From positions 67,056,836 to 67,120,835 of the forward strand of contig NC_088681.1 in the NCBI RefSeq assembly GCF_950023065.1: a stretch of DNA of 64,000 nt, read 5' to 3'. Shown here in pieces: positions 35,312 through 45,679 of this stretch. The translations under genes and the position numbers were made by a program. The notes below the pieces were generated by a model. The model was not told the origin of the DNA and did no database searches. It worked only from the letters and a program-made list of their open reading frames with translations. How positions within the stretch are numbered: the first letter of the stretch is position 1; each line of letters starts with the position of its first letter. Source of the stretch: Planococcus citri. Its lineage: Eukaryota > Arthropoda > Insecta > Hemiptera > Pseudococcidae.

Positions 35312-37156
35312 TAGTCTGGCATATGACAGTAGGAGTAATTGCACCCCCCCCCCACCGATCCTCCGGAACAACTTTTTTCTTAAAGGGGACATCCTAAGGA
35401 ACATTTTAAAGCAAACTTGCCCGAAAAAAAGTTTGTCTTACTTACAAAATGGCGGCTATTTTGATTGACAGGTCAGCCGAAATCGCAGATTTTGCGTCTC
35501 AACATAGGACTTGCACGAAATTTTTCAAATTTTACAAACGTAGATCAAAAAATCTTGCAAAAATTCATCACCTGTCAAAATTTCAAGTGCTAAAGTGCGT
35601 TTTTCGATTTTTGGTGAATTTTTAAAAATTGAATTTAGGCCAAACATGAGGCAAAAATCAAAATTTTACCAAATTGACCAAGAAAGCTGAAATTTGGGAT
35701 ATACCCTATGTTCGACATGCCAAATCCATTGAAAACGGTTTCAACCCGTTTTGAGCAGTTCTGGAGCCTCCAGAAGATTTTTGAAACTCGAAATTCCCAT
35801 AAAATTCCATCAAATTGGAGTTGGAAAGCTGAAACTTATTCTAAAAACTAATTTCAATACGCTACGAAGTAATGCAGGTGAATTTCAAGTTGTTTTGGAG
35901 CCTCCAGCGACTTTTTGAAAATTCCAGAAGCCTCCAGCAGATTTTTGAAACTTTGAATTTTCACAAAATTTCATCAAGTGGAGATGGAAAGCTGAAATTT
36001 ACTCTACACTCAAATTTTATCACCTTCTGAAGACGACTTCAGGTGGGTTCAAGTCATTTTAGAGCCTCTAGCGACTTTTTTGAAAATTACTGGAGCCTCC
36101 AGTAGATTTTTGAAAATTGAAATTCCCCCAACATTAATTTATCAAATGGAGTTGTCAAGCTGAAATTTACTTCGCAGACTATATGGTGGTTTCAAATGGT
36201 TTTAAAGCTTCCAGCTACTTTTAGGAAAATTCAATTTTCCAAAAAAACGTCATACAACCTTTCAAAAAGTCGCTGGAGGCTCCAAAACGACTTGAAATCC
36301 ACCAGCAGTCCACTTCGTAGCGTATTGAAATTAGTTTGAAGAATGAATTTCGACTCTCCACCTCAGTTTGATGAAATTTTCTGGAAATTTCAAGTTTCAA
36401 AAATCTACTGGAGGCTCCAGTAATTTTCAAAAAAGTCGCTGGAGGCTCTAAAATGACTTGAACACACCTGAAGTCGTTTTCAGAGGGTATTAAAATGGGA
36501 GTGCAGAGTAATTTTCAGCTTTCCATCTCCATCTGATGAAATTTTGTGAAAATTTAAAGTTTCAAAAATCTTCTGGAGGCTTTAGGAGTTTTCAAAAAGT
36601 CGCTGGAGGCTCCAAAACGACTTGAAATTTACCTGCAGTACTTCGTAGCGTATTGAAATTAGTTTTTAGAATAAATTTCAGCTTTACAACTCCAATTTGA
36701 TAGAATTTTATGGGAATTTCGAGTTTCAAAAATCTGTTGGAGGCTCCAGAACTGCTCAAAACGGGTTGAAACCGTTTTCAATGGATTTGGCATGTCGAAC
36801 ATAGGGTATATCCCAAATTTCAGCTTTCTTGGTCAATTTGGTAAAATTTTGATTTTTGCCTCATGTTTGGCCTAAATTCAATTTTTAAAAATTCACCAAA
36901 AATCGAAAAACGCACTTTAGCACTCGAAATTTTGACTTTTTCGATCTACCTTTGTAAAGCTTGAAAATTTTCGTGCTAGTCCTATGTTGAGACGCAAAAT
37001 CTGCGATTTCGGCTGACCTGTCAATCAAAATGGCCGCCATTTTGTGAGTAAGGCAACTTTTTTTTGGGCAAGTTTGCTTTAAAATGTTCCTTAGGATGTC
37101 CCGTTCAAGAAAAAAGTTGGGGGGTGCAATTACTCCTATTGTCATATGCCGGACTA
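35312..37156. mobile_element. Complete foldback element, 1.85 kb, near-palindromic
   Basis: Ends are TA-GTCTGGCATATGACAGTAG on the left and the inverse of TA-GTCCGGCATATGACAATAG on the right, implying a TA target duplication. The whole element is a hairpin centred near 36232 (gaaaattcaattttc). Matching landmarks include aaaatggcgg at 35449 with its inverse near 37033, and the ggtttcaacccgttttgagc stretch at 35739 with its inverse near 36760. No transposase is present. It defines the family ends used for the copies at 2750 and 30768. Confidence 0.88.
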
Positions 37157-38560
37157 TTGATTTTTGGAAATTGTCATTTTAAAAAAGAATAGCAATTTTA
37201 TTTAAAAATTTGTGTTTTATAAAAGTGCAATGTCATTTGATCTACATTTTTTTTTTAAAAAAACCATTCTTTAAAAAGAGTGTCACTTTTTAAAAAAAGT
37301 TTTATTTGTTTCAAAGAGTCTATTTTTTGAAAAAATGAGGTATAATTTTTCTCAAATTGTTTCATTTTTTCAAAAACAATTGCAATTTCTTTTGTGCATT
37401 TTTGCGATTCATGTGTCATTTGTACCTTTGTGTCTTTTTTTAAAAATTGAAATTTTCTTTACAAATTTTACATCATAAAAATGCCCTTTTTTTTAGGGAA
37501 AAAAGTTGTTTACGAGTAAATATTTCGAAAAGAGTCATTTTTTGTCAAAAAGTGTCATTTATTGTAGAGGGTCACTTTTTAAAAAAGTATCACCATCTGT
37601 GATTTTTTCAAAAAAAAAAAAAAAAAAATGATTTTTTTCAAGAACTGTTTATTTTTTTATAAAGGGGCCATTTTTAGAAAAAATCACATTCAAAAAAAAT
37701 ATTTTCACGTTTTGTACACGTGTTTATTTTTTATTTAGGCATTTTTATTATTTACTTTTACTTTTTGAAAAAAATGTGTCATTTTAAAATTTAAAGTGTC
37801 ATGTCACTTGACGAGTCGTCTGCAAGGTTTCGAGACTCTTATAAGTTCGAATACCCACTTCCTTTTTGGATATGATCCCTCAGTACCTTTCCAGCTTCTG
37901 AAAAAATTGAAAAACTTATTGTAAAAATGTTGAGGGTGGCTCCTACTTTAAAGTTTCACTTTCTTCTACTGTCCGACTGCCCCTTCCATTCCCTTGAAAT
38001 CGTTGGATTTTATGAGAAAGTAATTCGTTATGTTTGTAGTTTTACTCTAAGTTCAAAAAAGGTCGTGCCCAGAGCTCCCTTTCATTATTATCGAATAATT
38101 GTCGATAGGTATTTGCTATTCGAGTTTGCTACCTACCATAATTGATGAATATTTTTAAAGATCTCGTTTCCTGAATTTCATTTTGAATAAATACAAGTTA
38201 TTACTCGAGAAAAATTATGCAGCTTTATACACGAAAATAATTATAAAATAAATACTGATTATTGAAAGCGATCATTTACTTTTGAAATCCTCATTTTTTT
38301 CATGCTTTTTTCCAAAATTTTTTGATTTTTTGGTCCCTTATGTTTTGATTTTGAAAAATGAGGCTCATAAAATTATCTCTCCCTTTAATCTACCATCTCG
38401 AAGTAAAAACAATGATTTTTTTAGACTTGTGAAATTGTTACCACCTGCCTCCCCCTTCTCGTTTTCCTTCGTCTTCTCATTTATTTTCAAAAGAAAAATT
38501 CAGTTATTTTTTGCATTAGCTCGCTCATTCGATTTTTTTTTTTGATTTTGAATAAATATT
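37157..38560. other. No recognised gene; low-complexity then unassigned
   Basis: 37180-37800 is T/A-rich with recurring aaagtgtcattttt phrases. 37800-38560 is mixed AT-rich DNA with no supported ORF. Confidence 0.4.
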
Positions 38561-38566
38561 TTTATT
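38561..38566 (-). terminator. Candidate poly-A signal of the AAA-ATPase-like gene
   Basis: AATAAA on the minus strand, about 70 bases beyond the stop codon at 38634. The position fits a short 3' UTR. Confidence 0.5.
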
Positions 38567-38633
38567 AGACCCATTCGAAGGAATTTCGGAGTACCACTGT
38601 CAGACTTTGCAACAAGTTTTGGAATTTCTTCGA

Positions 38634-40856
38634 TCATTTCAGCTCGATATCCGGGTCGTAATATTGATTAGGCTGAGATTCAACTTTGATCTGCACCTGT
38701 TTTCTCGGATTCAGATTAATCCCGACGTATTTGACTGTTTGAATATTACGAACATTTTGCAAAACATGTTCGTAAATTTTCGCCTCAGCCAGAGCAATAA
38801 GAGCTGAGGAAGCATCGACAGTACACTTGAATATAATAGCTTCGTCCCGATCGAGTAAAATTAAATCAGGCAAGTCGTCCGATTGCTGGGAAAACCTATC
38901 GCACGAGTCGATATAAATCGCGAGGTAATTGATAGTCTGACGCAGCAATAATTGATCAACTTTACGAGGAGATCTCGGAGCCAGAAACCTGGTCAACGTT
39001 ACAGCTAATTCGTTCGTATTGTTTTGATCGTACAAGACGAATCTTCGGAATTGCTCTATTAATGGTTTGGCTTTATGGGCTTCGGCGACTCCCAACTTGA
39101 GTCTGTAGTTTCGAGACAGGATGACCCTTATTTCTTGGGCGATTTGTCTGTTAGGGAATCTCAAATAGACTGTTTCATCTTGAGTATAGTCTGTGGTCAA
39201 GTACCCAGTGCTGAATAAGTAAGATAAAGCCAGAGCTGGGAAATTTTCGGGCACCTTGTTGTAATCGTTCATGAAATTCTGTAATCTGAGGAAATCGGTG
39301 GCGTTGAATCGGAGATCTGCCTTATGAATGGAGATTTCGTTACCGTAAGTTAGAGCTGTGCATGTTTCCTTGAACGAGGCTGCTTTGAGGAATTGGCTTA
39401 AGTATGATTCGAGTAAGTCGCTCTGGGACCAGTAGTTTTTGTATTTTTTCTCGTCCAAGAAACTGGAGAACGAGTGGACGTTGTAGATTTTTAGAGAAGG
39501 GTTGTTGGTAGGTTGATAACCGAAGTAGAGGTTTCGTACTTTACCTCGGATGTCTTTCGAAACATTACGATAGTCGAATAACCAACCAGCTTCGATGGCT
39601 GTGAACCCGAAGTATTCGTAGAATTGGTCGTCGACGCAGGTCCTAGGGTAAGGTATTTTATACTCGTAGAATAACTCTTCTTTGTATAGTCTCAGGTTGC
39701 CTGCCAGAACACCTTTTTTAATATGAGGATTCAATTTGAACGTATCGTGCAGAAAGTTCTGATAAAACTGGATAAATTTCTGTTTTTCAACATTCGGTGC
39801 ATCTTTGTTACGTAATACGTATTGCAAAGGAGCATCGTAATCGTCCATCAAGATGACGACAGGTTTACCGAAATGATCGTGGAGCATTTTCGACAACAGA
39901 ACGAAACTCGAATGCAGTTTATCCAGCGCCATGTAATCTTTGGCGGTCATTTTCTTAAACCAGAGTAAAAATTTGGCGTATTTTTTCATCTGCGATTTAC
40001 TATGTCGAGTATCATTACGAGCTTTTTCGAAGATATGCTTGAGGTAATCGTGCGAACGAAACGTGCCACTTATAATGGCTCGAATGCTTTTTAAAAAATT
40101 GGTAAACGTGCACCCTCGACTGAGAGTGAGCTCCATTTTCACGTGTATCATGGGGTATTGACCCTGGTGCTCTTGGATGAATTCGGGGTAATTGGAGATG
40201 AGCAATGGTTGCTGTAATCGACCTTTAGTGTAATGCAAAGTGTACTCTCCGGATTCGAAGAGGATTCGTTGTTTGGTTTTGTTCTTCTTCGACAAAGGTC
40301 GGCCTCGTTTGTCTAGTTTCATTTGAAGGAATAACTTGAGCATGTCCATGTTGACGGATTTGGCCCATTTGTGAGGTCGAGTAATCAGGATGACCTTTTC
40401 TTTGTGATCCATGATTTCTTTAATCAGCATTGTTTTGTCGATGAATGCGTCGCTGTTTTTCACCAGTCCGAGGAAGTCGCTGGCGTCGGTGATTTTCACG
40501 CTGCGTCGTTTTGTCTGTTTGCTGAGTGCGGTTTTGTATTCGGTCGAAATGCTGGGGTCGTTGGCGCAGCATGATACGTGGAGTGTGATCGAGTATTCCA
40601 AAATGAATATCAATAATAACAGATATGGAGCCCTGCAATTCGAGTAAAAATATATTATCACAGATGTGGAAGGGTTCTTGAATTTTAATGAAAAATAGTA
40701 TAAATCGATGTCGGAATGTTTAATTAGTAGTATTCGCTCGTAGGCTTGTGTTCATGTAGATATTTTAACGTTGAAGTTGATGTGAAACGGCAGGCAGAGG
40801 TTATCGATTTTGAAACTACATAGAGAGAAGCACTGTAATAAAACTTACTTTGGCAT
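38634..40856 (-). CDS. Secreted AAA-ATPase-like / PD-(D/E)XK nuclease-fold protein
   Basis: Two exons: 40856-40849 (eight bases, MPK start) and 40632-38634, joined in phase through GTAAGT and TTGCAG, giving 668 aa. The N-terminus MPKAPYLLLLIFILEYS continues into a hydrophobic secretion signal. Family architecture is clear: AAA-ATPase_like domain (FIDKTMLIKEI; P-loop-position motif RPHKWAKS at ~88-95; VVILMDDYD at ~261-269; FGFTAIEAGWLFD; GYQPTN...IYNVHSF), then the DUF1703-type nuclease fold (PDLILLD at ~591-597; IIFK at ~602-605; ALIALAEAKIYE; VKYVGINL). Family members usually carry RPRRFGKS, a DEYD-type acidic box and an E-x-K in the nuclease. Here G of GKS is A, DEYD is DDYD and the nuclease Glu position reads F, so activity is doubtful. 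The family is mainly bacterial; a eukaryotic copy with signal and intron suggests horizontal gain and domestication. Confidence 0.85.
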
Positions 40857-41211
40857 ACTGAGGTGATCATATGATCCAGGTAAAAATGAACCACCTAAAG
40901 AAAATATATTCGTCGAAAGAACGTCATCAATCGTACTCGTAGGAAGTGACGCTAATCTGATCGCGTATCTACTACTTCAACTGATAAAAATACGATTTTT
41001 GTAACGAGTTGATAGGTTGATTAAAGACTGTACGTCTTTTAGGTACTCTTTCGTAACAGGAAGATAAGGGAAATTTTAGAATTTGAACAGCGAAGTGATC
41101 CAGTTTGGTCAGGAATAATTCTATCCAAGATATTCGAAGATTTGATCAGTTCTGATCAGAACTATTCAGATCTTATTATTACGTACTAGATTCAATTTCA
41201 ACAGGTCAAAT
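40857..41211. other. Upstream flank of the AAA-ATPase-like gene
   Basis: Unique-looking sequence carrying the probable promoter of the minus-strand gene. From about 41097 it contains several gatcag/cagatct phrases, also seen beyond the LINE at 44337-44470. This suggests the LINE split a single stretch. Confidence 0.4.
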
Positions 41212-44200
41212 TTTTTTTTTTTTTTTTTGACATTTTTTTATACTGGGCGTGTATAATTGCCAGGATTTTTACGCCCAGTTTCGAGGGGTTAGTCTAGATT
41301 TGGTTTGAAAGATTGATTTCTTTGATGTATTTAAGAATGTTTTCCATCTGTTTGATGTTGTCAGGAATTGTAGGGTTGAGTTCTGAAATGTTTAAGGATT
41401 GGCGTTTTGTTTTGAGGGAGGGACAGTAGAATAGAAGGTGTTGAGTGGAGATTATTTCAGAGTTACAGAATTGACAGGTGGGTTTAGGAGCTTTGGTGTA
41501 CAAATGGCTGTGGGTTAATTTGGTATGACCAATTCGGAGGCGGGTGATTATAATTTCTTCTGATCTGTTTAGGTGACTAAGGTGCTTCCAAGGGAGGATT
41601 GATTTTTTGTGGGTAAATAGTTTGTGATTTGTTTTTGAGTTCCATAGGTTTTGCCAATTGGAGTTTTGGATGATTTTTAGAATGTTAATAACATCATCAT
41701 GGGTCACAGAGAAAATTTTAGAGGGGGTAACAGCTGATTTAGCTGATTCATCTACTGCCTGATTTCCTTCAATGCCTACATGACTTGGGACAAACATAAA
41801 TTTAATAATTTTGTCAGTAGTCTGAAGTTTATAGATGATTTGATGGATCTTATGAACAAGTTGATGTTCAGAAGATTTGTTTTGAATTGATAAAAGAGCA
41901 GAGAGTGAGTCTGACTGAATCAGGAATTTTTTGTTCGGGCTTTTTGAAGTAGAGATCTTTTGTAGGCAATGGAGTATAGCAGAAACTTCTAAATTGAAAA
42001 TTGAAGAATATTTATGAGCTGTGAAGTTGGTAATTTTACCATCAATAGAAAAAGCATAGCCTGCATATTCAAACTCATTTTTAGAACCATCTGTGAAGCA
42101 TAAAATAAATTCATGATATTCTGCTATGATCTCAGTATATTTTTCTTTGATGAAACTAGATGGGTACTCATTTTTTTTGTATTGGGATAAGGATAGATTG
42201 ATTTCTGGTAAAATTAATTCCCAGGGAGGAAATTCATTGTACTCGGAAGTGAGGTCTAATAGGTTTACATGGTAATTTCCTAAAGAATTTTGGAGAATAC
42301 AGGAGTGATTTTCAGAATGGTTTGAAATATTTTGAATTTGTTTTTTGATTAAAGTTCTGACTGGGTTTGTTGGATTTGTTGTTGCTGATACAATGAATTT
42401 ATTAGTAATATAGAAATTCCTGAAGTTTGGAGGGGGTTCACTAGCCTCACAGTAGATGCTGTCTATAGGAGAGGATGGTAATGCTCCAATACATAGGCGT
42501 AAGGCAGCATTTTGTATTACTTTAAGGATTGATAGGTTTTTATCTGATGCACTGATATAGGCTGGACAGCCATATTCTATTTTGCTTCTAATTAGAGATC
42601 TATATAACTGAAGTAAAAGGGATCTTGAAGGGTTGTATTTTGGATTTTTAATCACTTTCAATAGATTTAGGGTTTTCATTAAGTTCTGTTTAATGGATAA
42701 AAAGTGAGGTGTCCATTTGAGCTTGCAATCGAAAATCAATCCAAGGAATTTTGTATTTGATTTGAATTCTAGTTTTTTACCTTTGAGGGTTAGGGAAGGA
42801 AGTTCAATTTTGTTTTTTCTAGAAAAAAGAATGCAATGGGTTTTAGACTGTGAGAATGAAAGACCATTTGAATCTGCCCATTCTTGAATTTTATCAAGGG
42901 TTTCTTGGATAAAGAGCTGTGCTATTTGTAAGTCTTTGAAACATAGGGAGATGTTCATATCATCTGCAAATAATCTTAGTGACATTGGAGGAGGGATAAT
43001 GCTATGAATACTATCAATAAGGAGAATAAAAAGAGTTGTACTCAATACAGAGCCTTGTGGAACACCATTTTGAATTTCATATACTTGTGATAAGGTATTA
43101 TTTATTCTAACTTGAAATTTACGATCAGAAAGAAAATTTGCAATGAAGAGAGCAAGATGTCCTCGAATTCCAATTGAGTGGATTTTTTCAAGAATTTTGT
43201 ACCTCCATGCTCTATCATAAGCCTTCTCTAAGTCAAAGAAAATTGAAATAACACTTTCCTTATTTTCAAAGGCAGTGGAAACCTCTTGTTGAAGAGAAAA
43301 AAGATGATCAGTGGTGGACCTTTTCTTACGAAAACCACTCTGGCTATTATTGAGAGAGTTTGTAGATTCAATGAACCATACAAGTCGTTTACTCACCATT
43401 TTTTCTAAAATTTTGCAAGGTACAGAAGTAAGAGAAATTGGTCTATAACTAGAAGGGGACGAATTTTCTTTATTTGGTTTTAGGATTGGAATTATTACAG
43501 CATTTTTCCATGAGTTAGGGAAAGAGTCTGAAAGCCAGATTCTATTAAAGAGATTTAAAAGCTGTAACTTTGCCTGCTCTGGAAGGTATTTTAGCATAAA
43601 AGGATGAATATTGTCAGGACCAGGGGAGGAATTTTTAATGTTGTGATTCAGAACATAATCAAGTTCATCCATATTAAAAGGTAGGTTGTAGTTTTCAAAG
43701 TTATCTGAGTTGAAATTTAAAGTTGATTTTTCAGTTTCTACTTTAAAGTTTTGGAAATTAAGGTCATATGATTCATCTGCTGAAACATTGGCAAAGCATG
43801 TAGCAAAAATATTAGCAATATCTTCATCTGAGGTGATCACTGTGTCATTGTGTAGAAGGAATGGGATATGAGAAGGAGTATAAGAACCTTTCAAAATTTT
43901 AATACTCTGCCACATTTTTTGAATGGATATATTTTGGGTAATAGATAGCATAAATTTATTCCAGCTTTCTCTCTGTTTTGACAGATTGATCTGGCGTGCA
44001 ATAGCTCTCTTCTTTTTGAAGTTTATTAGGTTTTCTAAAGTAGAATTATTCTTATATTTTCTGAGTGCTTTTTTTCTATCTTGAATGGCAACTTTTAGAT
44101 CATCACACCACCATGGTACTACTTTTTTAAATGGTTTGTTGGATGTTTTAGGAATGCTTAAAGTAGCTGCTTGAATTATAGATTCAGTGAAAAGTTGGAC

Positions 44201-44336
44201 AAAGGAATCCAAGTCATGATTTTCATCATCAACTAATGAAATTAAATGATTAAATAGAGACCAGTTAGCTTTCCCTACTATCCATTTTGGGAACCTTTCT
44301 GGGGGAGGCCTCCCTTTTGAAATCTAATCAAGCCAG
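41212..44336 (-). mobile_element. I-like LINE, 5'-truncated, with poly-A tail
   Basis: A minus-strand non-LTR element. Its 3' end is a poly-A run (T run on + at 41212-41229) and its coding sequence is open across RT, RNase H and the C-terminal knuckle. It begins in the linker before the RT (RPPPERFPKWIVGKANW), so the endonuclease and ORF1 are absent, a typical 5' truncation. aacaggtcaaat before the poly-T (41200) and aacagatcaaat at 44337 form a candidate 12-base target duplication with one mismatch. The intact frame indicates recent insertion. Confidence 0.9.
41294..44323 (-). CDS. LINE ORF2: reverse transcriptase, RNase H, zinc knuckle
   Basis: Over 970 codons without a stop; the open frame continues to about 44323, where a TAG closes it. 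RT landmarks in order: RPISLTSVPCKILEKMV, QSGFRKKRSTTDHLF, FFDLEKAYDRAW, GVPQGSVLS, and the catalytic LFADDMNIS. RNase H follows: LCFTDGSK, IFNLEVSAIL, IQSDSLSAL, FVPSHVGIEGNQAVDESAK. It ends with CQFCNSEIISTQHLLFYC. RNase H after RT places it in the I/R1/LOA-like group, not Jockey. There is no start ATG of its own, so it is probably not expressed as a functional protein. Confidence 0.9.
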   Translation of the reverse strand: MSKGRPPPERFPKWIVGKANWSLFNHLISLVDDENHDLDSFVQLFTESIIQAATLSIPKTSNKPFKKVVPWWCDDLKVAIQDRKKALRKYKNNSTLENLINFKKKRAIARQINLSKQRESWNKFMLSITQNISIQKMWQSIKILKGSYTPSHIPFLLHNDTVITSDEDIANIFATCFANVSADESYDLNFQNFKVETEKSTLNFNSDNFENYNLPFNMDELDYVLNHNIKNSSPGPDNIHPFMLKYLPEQAKLQLLNLFNRIWLSDSFPNSWKNAVIIPILKPNKENSSPSSYRPISLTSVPCKILEKMVSKRLVWFIESTNSLNNSQSGFRKKRSTTDHLFSLQQEVSTAFENKESVISIFFDLEKAYDRAWRYKILEKIHSIGIRGHLALFIANFLSDRKFQVRINNTLSQVYEIQNGVPQGSVLSTTLFILLIDSIHSIIPPPMSLRLFADDMNISLCFKDLQIAQLFIQETLDKIQEWADSNGLSFSQSKTHCILFSRKNKIELPSLTLKGKKLEFKSNTKFLGLIFDCKLKWTPHFLSIKQNLMKTLNLLKVIKNPKYNPSRSLLLQLYRSLIRSKIEYGCPAYISASDKNLSILKVIQNAALRLCIGALPSSPIDSIYCEASEPPPNFRNFYITNKFIVSATTNPTNPVRTLIKKQIQNISNHSENHSCILQNSLGNYHVNLLDLTSEYNEFPPWELILPEINLSLSQYKKNEYPSSFIKEKYTEIIAEYHEFILCFTDGSKNEFEYAGYAFSIDGKITNFTAHKYSSIFNLEVSAILHCLQKISTSKSPNKKFLIQSDSLSALLSIQNKSSEHQLVHKIHQIIYKLQTTDKIIKFMFVPSHVGIEGNQAVDESAKSAVTPSKIFSVTHDDVINILKIIQNSNWQNLWNSKTNHKLFTHKKSILPWKHLSHLNRSEEIIITRLRIGHTKLTHSHLYTKAPKPTCQFCNSEIISTQHLLFYCPSLKTKRQSLNISELNPTIPDNIKQMENILKYIKEINLSNQI

Positions 44337-44647
44337 AACAGATCAAATCCGATGCAAACTTTGAGTTAACTTCAGATCTGAATCTGATGAGGTGAAATCG
44401 AATCCAGAAAATTCCGAGATCTAATCAGATCTGGAGTCTGATCAATTCTAATCAGGTTAGATTGGGATTGGATTCTAAAAAATTTCATTATTTTTTGGTG
44501 TTTTTCGACGATTCTAATGTTTTTGTTATTTGGGGGGGAGGGGGGAGGGGGTGTGTTTTTACATCTCGAGTCGTTCACAACCAATTGGCGATTGAACAAA
44601 CTGATTGGTTTCTAAATGATTCATTCGGTCGCGAACGAGTTGATCAA
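44337..44647. other. GATCAGATCT-rich stretch and unassigned flank
   Basis: 44340-44470 has many overlapping agatctgatcag-like phrases (agatctaatcagatctgg, gtctgatcaattctaatcag). No ORF is supported. A G-run region lies at 44532-44551. Confidence 0.45.
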
Positions 44648-44957
44648 TAGTTACTGAATCATTCGCGAACGAATCGATTCGTTCAAGTGACTCGTTCGCG
44701 AACGAATCGATTCATTTACTCAATTTTTGATGAATCATTCGCGAACGCATTGGTTCATTTACTCAATTTTTGATGAATCATTCGCGAACGAATCGATTCG
44801 TATAATTGACTCGTTCGCGAACGAATCGATTCGTATAATTGACTCGTTCGCGAACGAATCGATTCATTTACTCAATTTTCGGTGAATCATTCGTGAACGA
44901 ATTGAATCATTTGTTGTGAATCATTCGCGAACGAATTGCACTTTCGGTAACTACTAT
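44648..44957. repeat. Array of TTCGCGAACGAA palindromes
   Basis: About seven copies of the palindrome ttcgcgaa, extended to cgttcgcgaacg, alternate with gaatcgattc palindromes and spacers such as atttactcaatttttgatg and gtataattgact. The array is bounded by tagttactgaa on the left and the inverse of tagttaccgaa on the right, so it may be a small inverted-repeat element. No coding potential. Confidence 0.8.
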
Positions 44958-45393
44958 GAGCGATTCTCTTATTCTCTTTTTCACAGGTGAAAATCATACA
45001 AAATATTATACTTAGGTACAATTTGAAAAAAAATTAGTTGACAATTGACTTTTTGATATTATGTCAGATTTTTGAAACCTTGAAAGAAAATCATTATACT
45101 TTTAGGACTTTGATTGCAATACATGATTATTTTGTCTGACTTTTATGTACCTAATGCTCATCTTTTTCATCTATTTAAGGGCGCTTTTTTTTGGCGAATA
45201 TCTCTAGTACAAATATTTTACTACTTTTTAGTGGTTTTCATGATTCTAATGCTTTTTGAGTGTTACCTTTACTTTTTTTATACCGGTTCCTATTTAGGGT
45301 ATTATTCTAACGTTGGTTATACATTTTTTGTAGAACACTTTTTTTAATTTTTTCTTTCCTACAGTAGTCCAATTAGGACATTAATATCTAAAG
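44958..45393. other. No recognised gene
   Basis: AT-rich flank before the segmental duplication. The ORF at 45114-45347 is phenylalanine-rich and shows no splice or domain support. Confidence 0.35.
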
Positions 45394-45679
45394 AATTATC
45401 AACATCTTATCACTGTTCAAATTAATATGTTTGAAAATCCTAAGGATAGTTACATTTTTTTACTTGCCCTTCCTCTACTTTACCAACCTATCACAAAATT
45501 ATCATCTAAAGATTTTTATTCTGACTGAATACCTCCTACATGACTGAATACCTCCTACATTAACATGACGATGAATTATAGTTTAAATAAGAATCTGTTT
45601 GTTTGCGCTCAACATTGTTGTAGCACACATCTTATCCACATGGTTTAGTAGTTACTTAATATTTGAAAAAAAAAGAATC

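Noticed and set aside
40371..40647. Plus-strand ORFs opposite the AAA-ATPase-like gene
   Set aside because: They are shadows of the clear minus-strand coding frame.
44648..44957. CRISPR-like regular palindromic repeats
   Set aside because: Spacers are not unique (the same spacer phrases recur) and the repeats vary; the genome is eukaryotic.
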